Shown here one piece after another: positions 8,639 through 17,134 of a stretch of 64,000 nt of DNA. This DNA comes from Gammaproteobacteria bacterium (lineage in GTDB: Bacteria > Pseudomonadota > Gammaproteobacteria > Xanthomonadales > Wenzhouxiangellaceae). The first letter of the stretch is position 1; the number at the start of each line of letters is the position of its first letter. The notes below the pieces were generated by a model. It was given only the letters and a program-made list of their open reading frames with translations, had not been told where the DNA came from and made no database searches. Position numbers and translations under genes: made by a program. The stretch lies in assembly GCA_021772975.1 (NCBI GenBank), contig JAJFKY010000016.1:186001-250000 (forward strand). The letters run 5' to 3'.

Positions 8639-10060
8639 ATGATGATGAAAAATGTTTTCAGCAAACTGGCGTATGGCCTGCTTGCGCTACAACTGAGTTT
8701 TGCTGTGGTTGCCCAGGATCAGGCTGATTCTGAGCAGGCACCGCCGCCACCTGTGCCGGCTGCCGATCCGCGGCAGGCGCTCACCGATCTGCAGCAGGCA
8801 TATCAGAAAGAATATGCTTTTTTGACTGCCCAGCAGGCTGACCTGCGTAACCGGGTGGGTGCTTTTGAACAGCGCGCCCAGCGCGAAGTCAACCAGGCCG
8901 AAACGCGGATCGATGCATTGCAGGGAGCGATTGTCGGTTTACAGTCCCGCGGGGATCGAATCAATGATCTGCTGACCGAGGCGGAGCGCAATATTGTCAG
9001 TATCGAGGACAATCGTGGCACTTTGGACGCGACTTTCCAGCAGGCCAGCGCCACCCTGGAACAGCAGGGGCTGGAATCGTTTGCCGATGAAAACTTTGCC
9101 CAGCTGGATGATCTGGAAAAGATCGATCAGCTGTTCAGTGCCGCCACGCAGAGCATTGCGGAATTGGGTTCGGTACGCGCGCTGCCGGGGAAATTTTATC
9201 TGCTGGATGGCAATGAAGTGGAAGGCACCATCGTACGCGCCGGCAATATTGCGGCCTACGGTGTCAGTGGTAACAATGGCGGCGTGCTGGCACCAGCCGG
9301 CGAAGGCCGTTTCAAACTGTGGGACGTTGCCGCCCAGGACACCGCCCAGGCGCTGGTGAACGGACAGCGTCCGGATAAGCTGCCAATTTTCCTGTTTGAA
9401 TCGCTGAATAAGCCGATTGAAGAAAGTGAAAAACGGGGTTTATTGGATACCATCAATGCGGGTGGGCCGATTGCCTGGATTATTGTTGTACTGGGTATCA
9501 TTGCGCTGCTGATGGCTTTACTGCGAATCATCTTTCTGCGTTCAGCCAGCTCTTCCACCAGCAGTATTCTCACTGAAGTCAGCCGACTGGTTAAAGAGGG
9601 CAATATCACCAATGCCCTGGAAGCCTGCAAACGGCGTGGCGGCGCTACCGGCAGGGTGATGGCGGCGGCGATCCGTAATCTCGAGCGTGATCGCGAGCAT
9701 GTCGAAGATATCGTTTCGGAAGCCATCCTGCACGAAAATGCCCATCTGAACCGGTTTGGTTCGGTCATCATGATCATTGCCGCGGTTGCGCCGCTGCTGG
9801 GCCTGCTGGGTACGGTCACCGGAATGATCACCACGTTTGACATCATTACCGAATTTGGCACCGGCGATCCCAAGCTGCTGTCTGGCGGTATCTCGATTGC
9901 CTTGATCACCACCGAGGTGGGTCTGGCGGTAGCTATTCCGGCCCTGATTATGGGCAACCTGTTGTCCGGCTGGGCCGAGAGCATCAAGGACAGCATGGAA
10001 AAAGCCGCGCTGCGGGTAATCAATACTGAGCAGGAACGGCGCGTGCTGGCGGCAGGCTGA
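8639..10060 (+). CDS. ttpC: TtpC-like MotA/TolQ/ExbB proton channel protein with periplasmic extension
   Basis: Inner-membrane protein of 473 residues. After a signal peptide comes a large periplasmic part with coiled coils (about residues 45-160). A transmembrane segment follows (IAWIIVVLGIIALLMALL, about residues 279-296), then the ExbB/TolQ domain with two more helices (MIIAAVAPLLGLLGTVTGM and ALITTEVGLAVAIPALIMG). The extended N-terminus marks it as TtpC, the fourth component that the Vibrio TonB2 system needs besides ExbB2, ExbD2 and TonB2. Gene order here (DUF3450, ttpC, exbB, exbD, tonB, TPR) is the same as in that system. It should help harvest proton-motive force for TonB-dependent import. 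Confidence 0.85.
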   Translation: MMMKNVFSKLAYGLLALQLSFAVVAQDQADSEQAPPPPVPAADPRQALTDLQQAYQKEYAFLTAQQADLRNRVGAFEQRAQREVNQAETRIDALQGAIVGLQSRGDRINDLLTEAERNIVSIEDNRGTLDATFQQASATLEQQGLESFADENFAQLDDLEKIDQLFSAATQSIAELGSVRALPGKFYLLDGNEVEGTIVRAGNIAAYGVSGNNGGVLAPAGEGRFKLWDVAAQDTAQALVNGQRPDKLPIFLFESLNKPIEESEKRGLLDTINAGGPIAWIIVVLGIIALLMALLRIIFLRSASSSTSSILTEVSRLVKEGNITNALEACKRRGGATGRVMAAAIRNLERDREHVEDIVSEAILHENAHLNRFGSVIMIIAAVAPLLGLLGTVTGMITTFDIITEFGTGDPKLLSGGISIALITTEVGLAVAIPALIMGNLLSGWAESIKDSMEKAALRVINTEQERRVLAAG

Positions 10061-10074
10061 ACAGGACTGCGGTG

Positions 10075-10713
10075 ATGGTATTCGCGGAATTTTACAAAGA
10101 TTTCCTGTTTTTTATGCAGGCCGGCGGCTATGTGATGCCGCCGCTGCTGCTGGCCACGGTGGTGTTGTGGTATGCCATTGGCTATCGCTACGCCGCGCTG
10201 CGCCGGGGCACGGTCCGCAGCCCCCGGATCATGCTGGAGCGTGCCAGCCAGGGCAACATGCCCAAAAGTGAAGGTGTGATGTCGCGCGCGTTGCGTAAAG
10301 GTTTGCGGCTGCAGCAACGCAGACTGCCGTATCTGCGGCGTTTTCTGGATGAGGCATTCGCGGAAGAAGAACAGGAACTGCGTCGTTATCACGTGCTGAT
10401 CACAACGATTGTGCTGGCGGCGCCATTGATGGGCCTGCTGGGTACCGTGGTGGGCATGATCGAAACCTTCGAATCACTGGGTGATCTGTCTTTATTTTCT
10501 CAATCCGGCGGTATCGCAGGCGGTATTTCACAAGCGCTGTTCACCACTCAGATGGGTTTGGCGGTGGCTATTCCCGGATTGATTGTGAACGGCATTCTGC
10601 AGCGCAAGCAACGTGAGATGCTGCTCGAGCTGGCGCAGTTAAAAGACCTTTTATGTGGTGAGCCAATACCGGTTCCGGCAGCGGGCCGTGGAGAAGCTAA
10701 GCATGCGCTATAG
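10075..10713 (+). CDS. exbB: ExbB-type biopolymer transport protein
   Basis: Inner-membrane channel component of a TonB motor, 212 residues. It has three predicted transmembrane helices: one near the N-terminus (YVMPPLLLATVVLWYAI) and two in the conserved C-terminal half (IVLAAPLMGLLGTVVGMIETF and GISQALFTTQMGLAVAIPGL). A GTG lies directly before the ATG and could also be used. It starts 14 bp after the TtpC-like gene, and its stop overlaps the start of exbD, so translation is probably coupled. Together with ExbD it would form the proton-conducting stator complex that energises TonB. Confidence 0.9.
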   Translation: MVFAEFYKDFLFFMQAGGYVMPPLLLATVVLWYAIGYRYAALRRGTVRSPRIMLERASQGNMPKSEGVMSRALRKGLRLQQRRLPYLRRFLDEAFAEEEQELRRYHVLITTIVLAAPLMGLLGTVVGMIETFESLGDLSLFSQSGGIAGGISQALFTTQMGLAVAIPGLIVNGILQRKQREMLLELAQLKDLLCGEPIPVPAAGRGEAKHAL

Positions 10714-11113
10714 AGAACGCAATGATCAGGTTCAGGATATCAATATCTCACCATTGATCGATATGGTGTTTATCCTGCTGATCTTTTTCATGGTCAGCAC
10801 AACCTTTGTGAAGGATATGAAGCTGGACCTCAACCGACCGGCGGCATCCACGCCCACCACCGCATCAACCAAAGCGATCCGGTTGTACATCGATAACAAC
10901 GGTGAGGTGTATCTGGATGGCGAACCGGTGCGGATATGGGTGATTCAGAGCCGGGTGCGTGATTTGCTGGAATCAAGCACCTCAAAATCAGTCCTGGTGG
11001 TCACCGACGAAGGTGTGCCGTCCGGACGACTGGTAGAAGTGGTAGATCAGGCGCGTCTGGCCGGGGCGGAAGATGTCGGGGTCGCGACTGAACAGGAAGC
11101 TGGAGAAGGTTAA
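10703..11113 (+). CDS. exbD: ExbD-type biopolymer transport protein
   Basis: Small single-pass protein of 136 residues. The N-terminal motif INISPLIDMVFILLIFF carries the conserved transmembrane Asp that takes part in proton translocation. A periplasmic domain follows (residues about 40-136). I chose the ATG at 10703, inside the end of exbB, because it puts the MRYRER start right before the conserved motif and has a GGAG upstream. An in-frame GTG at 10655 is a less likely start. The stop TAA overlaps the tonB ATG (TAATG). Confidence 0.9.
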   Translation: MRYRERNDQVQDINISPLIDMVFILLIFFMVSTTFVKDMKLDLNRPAASTPTTASTKAIRLYIDNNGEVYLDGEPVRIWVIQSRVRDLLESSTSKSVLVVTDEGVPSGRLVEVVDQARLAGAEDVGVATEQEAGEG

Positions 11114-11757
11114 TGAAAAAACGAGAGCACACACGCCGGATCAGTCTGGCCTTGTTGAGCATGGTATTGGGTACCGTGATGGTAATGGGTACGGTGATTA
11201 TCATCAATCGCCTGTCCAAGCCGCCCTCACGAGAGGAGTTGCTGGCTCAGTCACAGGTCCAGTTCGAGCGTAAAAAACCGCCGCGGAAGCAGGAGCAACC
11301 GCGCCCCAAGCCCAAGCCCAAACCCCGCAAGCCGGTGCGCAGCCCACCCAACCCGCTGGCCAATCTGGGCACCGCACTCAGCGGCATTGACTTTGGTCTG
11401 CCCGGCTTTGATGCCTCGCAATTACAGGGGCTCAACGACGAGTTGCTGGGTGGCGCGGATGGCGTGGTGCTGACCGATGATACGGTTGATCAGCCGCCCC
11501 GGGCGACCTTTCAGGCACCGCTGCAGTATCCTTCCCGAGCGCGCGCCAAAGGCACTGAGGGCTATGTGGTGTTGTCTTTGCTGATCGGTATTACCGGCGA
11601 TATCGAGCAGGTGGAGGTGGTCGAATCCGTACCGGCGGGTATTTTTGACGAAGTGGTGCTGGCGGGTATCAATCAATGGCGGTTTGAACCGGCGCAATAC
11701 CAGGGCAAGTCAGTACGCGCCTGGGCCAAACAGCGCATTCGCTTCGATTTGTCCTGA
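11113..11757 (+). CDS. tonB: TonB-family energy transducer
   Basis: TonB protein of 214 residues. It has an N-terminal transmembrane anchor (about residues 10-35), a Pro/Lys-rich periplasm-spanning linker (about residues 50-75, PRPKPKPKPRKP) and a C-terminal TonB domain (about residues 130-214) with the motifs YPSRARAKGTEGYV and INQWRFEPA. The C-terminal domain contacts the TonB box of outer-membrane receptors. The linker is short, as in TonB2-type proteins, which need TtpC. It sits between exbD and the TPR gene with overlapping stop and start codons. Confidence 0.92.
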   Translation: MKKREHTRRISLALLSMVLGTVMVMGTVIIINRLSKPPSREELLAQSQVQFERKKPPRKQEQPRPKPKPKPRKPVRSPPNPLANLGTALSGIDFGLPGFDASQLQGLNDELLGGADGVVLTDDTVDQPPRATFQAPLQYPSRARAKGTEGYVVLSLLIGITGDIEQVEVVESVPAGIFDEVVLAGINQWRFEPAQYQGKSVRAWAKQRIRFDLS

Positions 11758-12938
11758 TGATCCGGCGCTTACTTCTCGCCTTAAGCTGCGTACTCGTGCT
11801 GAGCACCGCCGCACCCGCTGGCGAGGATGATGTCAACTATCTGGATCTGGCCGGGTTGATGTTGCGCGATGGCAATCTTGACCGGGCGCTGGGCGCACTT
11901 GATCAGGTTGATCTGGAGGCCGAGCGCGTTGCCAACGCCGAGCTGGATGAAGACTCGCCTGAGCGGTTTGATTTCGGCCGCTATTGGGCTTTGCGTGGTA
12001 CCGTGCATCAGCGTCGCAATGAATCAGAGCTGGCCCTGGACGCGTTTAAGCAGGCGATCCAGGCGGGCCGCACCGATGCCTCAATCTTTTTGTCGATGGC
12101 ACAAATCAGTTTTGGCCTGCAGCGTTATCAGCAGGCCCTGGACGCTATAGCCCAGGCCGGTAGCGAGATTGAACGGATAGCTTCGGTCTACCATCTCAAA
12201 GCGCAGGCCAATTGGCTGCTGGAGCGGCCCGCGGATGCGCTGGCGGTACTCGATCAGGCCACCCTGGTATTTCCTGATGATCGCTCTTTCCAGCGCCGCA
12301 AGGTGTTTTTTCTGATCGAACTGGGCCTTTACCAGCAGGCCGCGGAACTGGGTGAAGCGTATCTGCGCGCTACCGCCGGTACGGCGGAAGACTATATCGC
12401 GATTGGCAATGCGTTGCGGCAGAGTGGACAGCTTATTGAAGCACTCGGCTTTCTGGAAGCAGCGCAGATTAAATACCCACGTGACGTGACCATCAAAAAA
12501 GTGCTGGCGCATACCTATATCGACCAGGAAAGCCTGCACATTGCCGCTGACATTATTAACGAGGCCGCTATTCTCGATCCGACCCTGCTGCCGGAAGCGG
12601 CCGAATTGTATCGGCGTGCCGGACAGATTTACCGGGCGCTGTCACTGAACAGCGAAATCCTCGACCAACAGGCAAAACTTAAGCAGCGGCTGGCTATTTT
12701 TATTGAACTGAGTCGCTATGAGCAGGCCAGCGCGATGGAGAATGACCTGCTGCGCCTGAATCTTCTGGAAAATGAAGATGTGCGCTACGCACTGGCTTTC
12801 GCATTGTTCAAGTCCGGTGAGTTTGAGCGCGCGGAAAGCCATTTATCCCTCCTGACACGTACCGATTTATTTCGCAAGGCCATCGAAGTTCGCCGCGCCA
12901 TGCAGGAGTGTCAGGGCAATGTTTGGAAATGTACCTGA
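11757..12938 (+). CDS. TPR-repeat periplasmic protein of the TonB2 cluster
   Basis: Exported protein of 393 residues with a signal peptide (cleavage near APAGED). At least six helical tetratricopeptide repeats follow, for example ALRGTVHQRRNESELALDAF and SAVYHLKAQANWLLERPAD-like units. A TPR protein regularly follows tonB in TtpC-type clusters. Its role there is not well defined; a scaffold between the TonB motor and receptors is a reasonable inference. The start overlaps the tonB stop by one base (TGATG). The C-terminus ends with a Cys pair motif CQGNVWKC. Confidence 0.8.
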   Translation: MIRRLLLALSCVLVLSTAAPAGEDDVNYLDLAGLMLRDGNLDRALGALDQVDLEAERVANAELDEDSPERFDFGRYWALRGTVHQRRNESELALDAFKQAIQAGRTDASIFLSMAQISFGLQRYQQALDAIAQAGSEIERIASVYHLKAQANWLLERPADALAVLDQATLVFPDDRSFQRRKVFFLIELGLYQQAAELGEAYLRATAGTAEDYIAIGNALRQSGQLIEALGFLEAAQIKYPRDVTIKKVLAHTYIDQESLHIAADIINEAAILDPTLLPEAAELYRRAGQIYRALSLNSEILDQQAKLKQRLAIFIELSRYEQASAMENDLLRLNLLENEDVRYALAFALFKSGEFERAESHLSLLTRTDLFRKAIEVRRAMQECQGNVWKCT

Positions 12939-12975
12939 CAACTCCTTAATTCCCAGCTAGATAACAGGCGGTATT

Positions 12976-15900
12976 GTGACAGCATTGCATCAGATTATGA
13001 GGCTAGTGGCGGGGTGGCTATTGTCTGCCTGCATGCTTTTGGCATGGGCTCAGGACAGTGAATCAGAGGCCACCTCAGCCGCGTCTGAGCAGCAGCCCGC
13101 GCAATTGAGTCTATTTGTATTTTCGGAACAGATTCCGGTACAGGGCGTCAGGGTTTTGCTGAATGGTAATCCGCTGGGAGTCACCAACGATGCCGGCCGG
13201 ATCACCGCGAAAGTACCGGTGGGTGAGCAGACCATAGCGGTCGAATCAGTGGATTTTGGCTCGTTGCGCCGTGAAATTCTGTTCACCGACAATGAAGTCA
13301 TTCAGATTCTGGTCAATCTGTTCGCCGATGGGCGCACCCCGTTTGTCGACATTGAAACCTCTAACCCCAACAAAGCCTTGAGCAGCAGCGCACCGGCCCA
13401 GCAGGTCGATGCCGAACCGGGTTTTCTGGAAGGCCGGGTGGTCAGTGCGGAAGATGGTTCACCACAGGCCGGAGTCCGGGTATTCGTCAGTGGCACTCCC
13501 CAGGAGGTAACCACCGGTGAAGATGGTTCTTTCCGGTTTGAACTGCAACCGGGTGAATATGCCATTTCCGTGCTGGCGTCACGCTTCAATACGCGTACTC
13601 TGGATGGCATACCGGTGGTAGCTGAGCAGACCACTTCGCAGAACCTGGAATTAACCCCGGCGGGCTCAGAGTTGCCAGAATTTGTGGTGGTGGTGCCATA
13701 TGTGGCCGGCAGTCTGGCTTCGGTGCTGGAAGAACGCCGGGAAGAAGCTTCGGTGGCCGATTATCTGGGTGCTGAGCAAATTTCCCGCGCCGGTGACGGT
13801 GATGTCGCTTCGGCGCTGCGCCGGGTGACCGGGCTGACCCTGGTCGATGGTCGGTTTATCTTTATTCGTGGCCTGGGCGAGCGTTATTCGTCAACCATTC
13901 TGAATGGCGCGGACGTGCCCAGCCCGGATCCCACCCGGCGCGTGGTGCCACTGGATTTGTTTCCTACCAGCATTGTGGAATCAATTCAGGTGCAAAAGAG
14001 TTTTACCCCTGAGGCGGTGCCTGACTTTGGCGGCGGGGTGGTCCAGATAAGGACCCGTTCAGTACCGGAGAGCAATTACCTGCAAGTGGAAATAGGCGGT
14101 GGTTATAACACTCAGACAACCTTTAAGGATGGCTTGCGTTATACCGGCGGCGATAACGATATTTTCGGCTTTGATGACGGCACGCGTGCTATTCCTGATC
14201 TGTTGGACGCAGCGACCAGTGATGGCTTGCTGGTGCCGTTCAATCCCTTCACCGGGGCAGGTTTTTCGGACGCGGAACTGGAAGCGATCGGTGAGTCGTT
14301 ACCGAATATCTACGATGTCAGGCCACAGACCATAGAACCGAATTTTGAGTTTGGTATCGCCGGTGGCATGGTGTTTGATTTTGGCTGGTTGAAACTGGGC
14401 GGGCAGGCGGCCGTTGATTTAAGTAACTCATGGCGCACCACCAGTCAGATACGCCGCAGTTTTGCCGCCGGTAGCGGCGATGATCTGGAAATCAGGGATG
14501 ATCTGGTGTTTGATATCACCGAGCGGAATGTGGATCTGACCGGGTTTGCCTCGGTGGGGGCAGAGTTGGGCGAGCATCACAAATTGACCGCCAATGCCAT
14601 TTTACTGCGCAACACCACCGATGAGGCTGAAGTGCAGGAAGGCACCACATTTGAATTTGATACGGTTACCCGGATTACCCAGATCGAATTTGAAGAACGT
14701 GAATTACAGACCTATCAGTTTCTGGGTGAGCATGTGTTTCCCTGGATTAACAGCTCGACCCTGAACTGGCAGTATACGACCGCTACCGCCGGTTCGGATA
14801 TCCCGGATTTTCGCTCCTATCGTTATGAGTTTGACCCATCCACCGAACAGTTCCTGTTTGCCTCGCGTGCGGATGGCAACCAGCGCAATTACAGCGCGCT
14901 GGATGACAGCAGTCAATCATTCAATGTTGACCTGGGGCTGAAGGTGCTGGATCTGGACAACTATGGGGTCACCATTAAAACCGGCTATTCAGATATTCAG
15001 AAAGATCGTGAATCCCGGGTGCGGCGATTCCGGTTTGAAATACGCGGTCCGTTGGCCAGTAACGAAGAACTGCGCGCCAATCCTTCACTGGAAGAAATAT
15101 TAAGTCCCGAGTTCATCGATCCTGACGGATTCGAGGTGGAAGACATCACCTCGTCTTCGGATACTTATACCGCCGATCTGGAAAATACCGCCTTTTATTA
15201 CGGGCTGGATGTGAAACTGTTCGGCTGGCTGCGTCTGTATGGCGGCATTCGGGAAGATGATTTCCTGCAGGAAGTGATTACCTTTGATCCATTTGATGTG
15301 ACCGATACGCCGGTGGTGTCACTGATTGATACCAAGGATTCGCTGCCATCGATTACCGCCACTATCAGCTTTCCCTGGGATACTGAAGTGCGGCTGGGTT
15401 TTGCCGAGACGGTTAACCGGCCACAGTTTCGTGAATTAACCCCGGCTGACTTTATCGATCCTATCCTGGATAACCTGGCGATCGGTAATCCAGATCTGCT
15501 GCCGGCCAGTATCAAGCATTATGATTTCCGCATTGATAAGTATTTCAGTGAAAGCGAATTAATTTCCTTTGGCGCGTTTTATAAGGAATTCACCGCGCCG
15601 ATTGAGGCGGTTATCCGGCCCGGTGCAAATCAGCTGATCAGTTTCGCCAACGCCGAGTCGGCGGAAAACTTCGGCTTTGAGTTCGAGTTCTATAAAAGTT
15701 TCGATTTTCTGGGTGGCTTCTGGGAGGATTTCTATGCCAGTGCCAATTTCGCTTATATCGAATCCACCGTGACCATTGCCCCCCAGAATGCCAGTATTCA
15801 GACCAATGCCGAACGCGCTCTGCAGGGACAGTCGCCGTTCGTCATCAATGCCCAGCTGGGCTATTCAAATCCGGACAATGGCATTACCGCGACCTTGCTC

Positions 15901-16140
15901 TACAACACCGCGGGCGAGCGCATCGTGCAGGTTGGTACGCTGGGCCGGCCGGATATTTTCGAGCAGCCTTTCAATCAATTGGATTTCGTCGTTCGATACA
16001 AGTGGAAGGGCTGGACGTACCGACTTAATCTGCGTAATTTACTGGATGATGAGGTCGAGTTTACCCAGGGACCTGAAACCACCCGGCTGTTCACACGTGG
16101 CCGTGAATTTACCCTGGCTGCCTTGTATCGCTGGGATTGA
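12976..16140 (+). CDS. TonB-dependent outer-membrane receptor with two carboxypeptidase-regulatory-like domains
   Basis: Receptor of 1054 residues, starting at GTG (an ATG eight codons in is an alternative). After a signal peptide come two carboxypeptidase-regulatory-like beta-sandwich domains (about residues 45-115 and 150-225; second begins LEGRVVSAEDGSPQAGVRV). A TonB-box-like EFVVVV precedes the plug domain, which carries FIRGLGERYSST and LNGADVPSPDPTRR. A 22-strand barrel follows. It ends in ALYRWD, so the last residue is not aromatic. It lies 37 bp after the TPR gene and is probably the receptor served by this motor. The nearby PhoB box and phosphate genes point to a phosphorus-containing ligand, but the substrate cannot be read from the sequence. 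Confidence 0.92.
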   Translation: MTALHQIMRLVAGWLLSACMLLAWAQDSESEATSAASEQQPAQLSLFVFSEQIPVQGVRVLLNGNPLGVTNDAGRITAKVPVGEQTIAVESVDFGSLRREILFTDNEVIQILVNLFADGRTPFVDIETSNPNKALSSSAPAQQVDAEPGFLEGRVVSAEDGSPQAGVRVFVSGTPQEVTTGEDGSFRFELQPGEYAISVLASRFNTRTLDGIPVVAEQTTSQNLELTPAGSELPEFVVVVPYVAGSLASVLEERREEASVADYLGAEQISRAGDGDVASALRRVTGLTLVDGRFIFIRGLGERYSSTILNGADVPSPDPTRRVVPLDLFPTSIVESIQVQKSFTPEAVPDFGGGVVQIRTRSVPESNYLQVEIGGGYNTQTTFKDGLRYTGGDNDIFGFDDGTRAIPDLLDAATSDGLLVPFNPFTGAGFSDAELEAIGESLPNIYDVRPQTIEPNFEFGIAGGMVFDFGWLKLGGQAAVDLSNSWRTTSQIRRSFAAGSGDDLEIRDDLVFDITERNVDLTGFASVGAELGEHHKLTANAILLRNTTDEAEVQEGTTFEFDTVTRITQIEFEERELQTYQFLGEHVFPWINSSTLNWQYTTATAGSDIPDFRSYRYEFDPSTEQFLFASRADGNQRNYSALDDSSQSFNVDLGLKVLDLDNYGVTIKTGYSDIQKDRESRVRRFRFEIRGPLASNEELRANPSLEEILSPEFIDPDGFEVEDITSSSDTYTADLENTAFYYGLDVKLFGWLRLYGGIREDDFLQEVITFDPFDVTDTPVVSLIDTKDSLPSITATISFPWDTEVRLGFAETVNRPQFRELTPADFIDPILDNLAIGNPDLLPASIKHYDFRIDKYFSESELISFGAFYKEFTAPIEAVIRPGANQLISFANAESAENFGFEFEFYKSFDFLGGFWEDFYASANFAYIESTVTIAPQNASIQTNAERALQGQSPFVINAQLGYSNPDNGITATLLYNTAGERIVQVGTLGRPDIFEQPFNQLDFVVRYKWKGWTYRLNLRNLLDDEVEFTQGPETTRLFTRGREFTLAALYRWD

Positions 16141-16168
16141 TACCTTAAACAGCCATAACCGACAGTGA

Positions 16169-17134
16169 TTAACGCCGGTTCCAGTCAAACGACATACTGT
16201 CGGCAACGTTGCCGGCATCCAGCATAACGCTCAACAGCCGCTCCACGCCTAATGCCACCCCGGAGCATTCCGGCATACCGTGACGCATCGCCGCCAGCAG
16301 TTTACGATCAGGTTCCAGCGCCGGCCTGTCCAATTTGTCGCGCTGCCGCTGGTCTTCGATAAAGCGCTGTAACTGTTCGTTGGCATCGGTCAGTTCCTGA
16401 TAGCCATTGGCCAGTTCCAACTGGCCCAGAAACACCTCAAAACGTTCTGCCACCGGGGGGGCTTCCGGGTTATTTCTGATCCGCGCCAGGGCGGCCTGGC
16501 AAACCGGAAAATCGTAGATCACGGTAAGCGTCTGCCGCGGCAGGGCCGGTTGCAGCAAATGGCTGAAAATAAAATCCAGCAATACACTGCGGCTGGTTTT
16601 ATCCGCCTGGGCATGCCAGCCGTGACTGCGCGCCAACTCCAGACAGTGTGCGTCTGGCAGCGTGGCAAGCTCCTGCCCCAGCACCTGCCGGGATAAATCC
16701 GCATAACTTATTTTCTGGACCGGCCACAGGGCTAATTTATCAGCACTGCAGGCAGCCAGTAACTCGATCACCTCGTCGATCAGCCGGGTATAACTCCAGC
16801 CCACCCGGTACCATTCCAGCATATGAAATTCGGGGTTGTGCCAGCGGCCGCTTTCGCCCTGGCGGAAGACCGGACCCAGTTCATAGATATCACCGCTGGC
16901 GGCGGCCAGCAGACGCTTCATGGCATATTCGGGTGAGGTGCGCAGATAACTGGCGGCGGTTGCCAGCGCGAAACTGTCCAGGTGCGGATCGGTCACGCCG
17001 CATTTGACGACTACCGGGGTGAACACCTCCAGCACTTTGCGGGCGGCGAAGAAGCGCCGGATGGTATTGATCAGTTGAGCCCGCTGTTGCAAAGTGCGCA
17101 GGCTGGCCGTCGGCTGCCATTGCTCCAGGTTCAT
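16169..17134 (-). CDS. epmA: EF-P beta-lysylation protein EpmA (PoxA/GenX)
   Basis: Class II lysyl-tRNA-synthetase paralogue without anticodon-binding domain, 321 residues (E. coli EpmA is about 325). It attaches (R)-beta-lysine to a lysine of elongation factor P. It shows the class II motif 2 with FRQGESGRWHNPEFHMLEWY and motif 3 with GVALGVERLL. I chose the ATG at 17134, which overlaps the ppx stop codon (ATGA). The longer frame adds 30 residues of low similarity. Being last in a ppk-ppx run is unusual and probably reflects transcriptional linkage rather than function. Confidence 0.9.
   Translation of the reverse strand: MNLEQWQPTASLRTLQQRAQLINTIRRFFAARKVLEVFTPVVVKCGVTDPHLDSFALATAASYLRTSPEYAMKRLLAAASGDIYELGPVFRQGESGRWHNPEFHMLEWYRVGWSYTRLIDEVIELLAACSADKLALWPVQKISYADLSRQVLGQELATLPDAHCLELARSHGWHAQADKTSRSVLLDFIFSHLLQPALPRQTLTVIYDFPVCQAALARIRNNPEAPPVAERFEVFLGQLELANGYQELTDANEQLQRFIEDQRQRDKLDRPALEPDRKLLAAMRHGMPECSGVALGVERLLSVMLDAGNVADSMSFDWNRR

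Noticed and set aside
9256-10392. 378-residue minus-strand frame opposite ttpC/exbB
   Set aside because: Shadow of conserved genes on the other strand, with low-complexity Ser/Arg composition.
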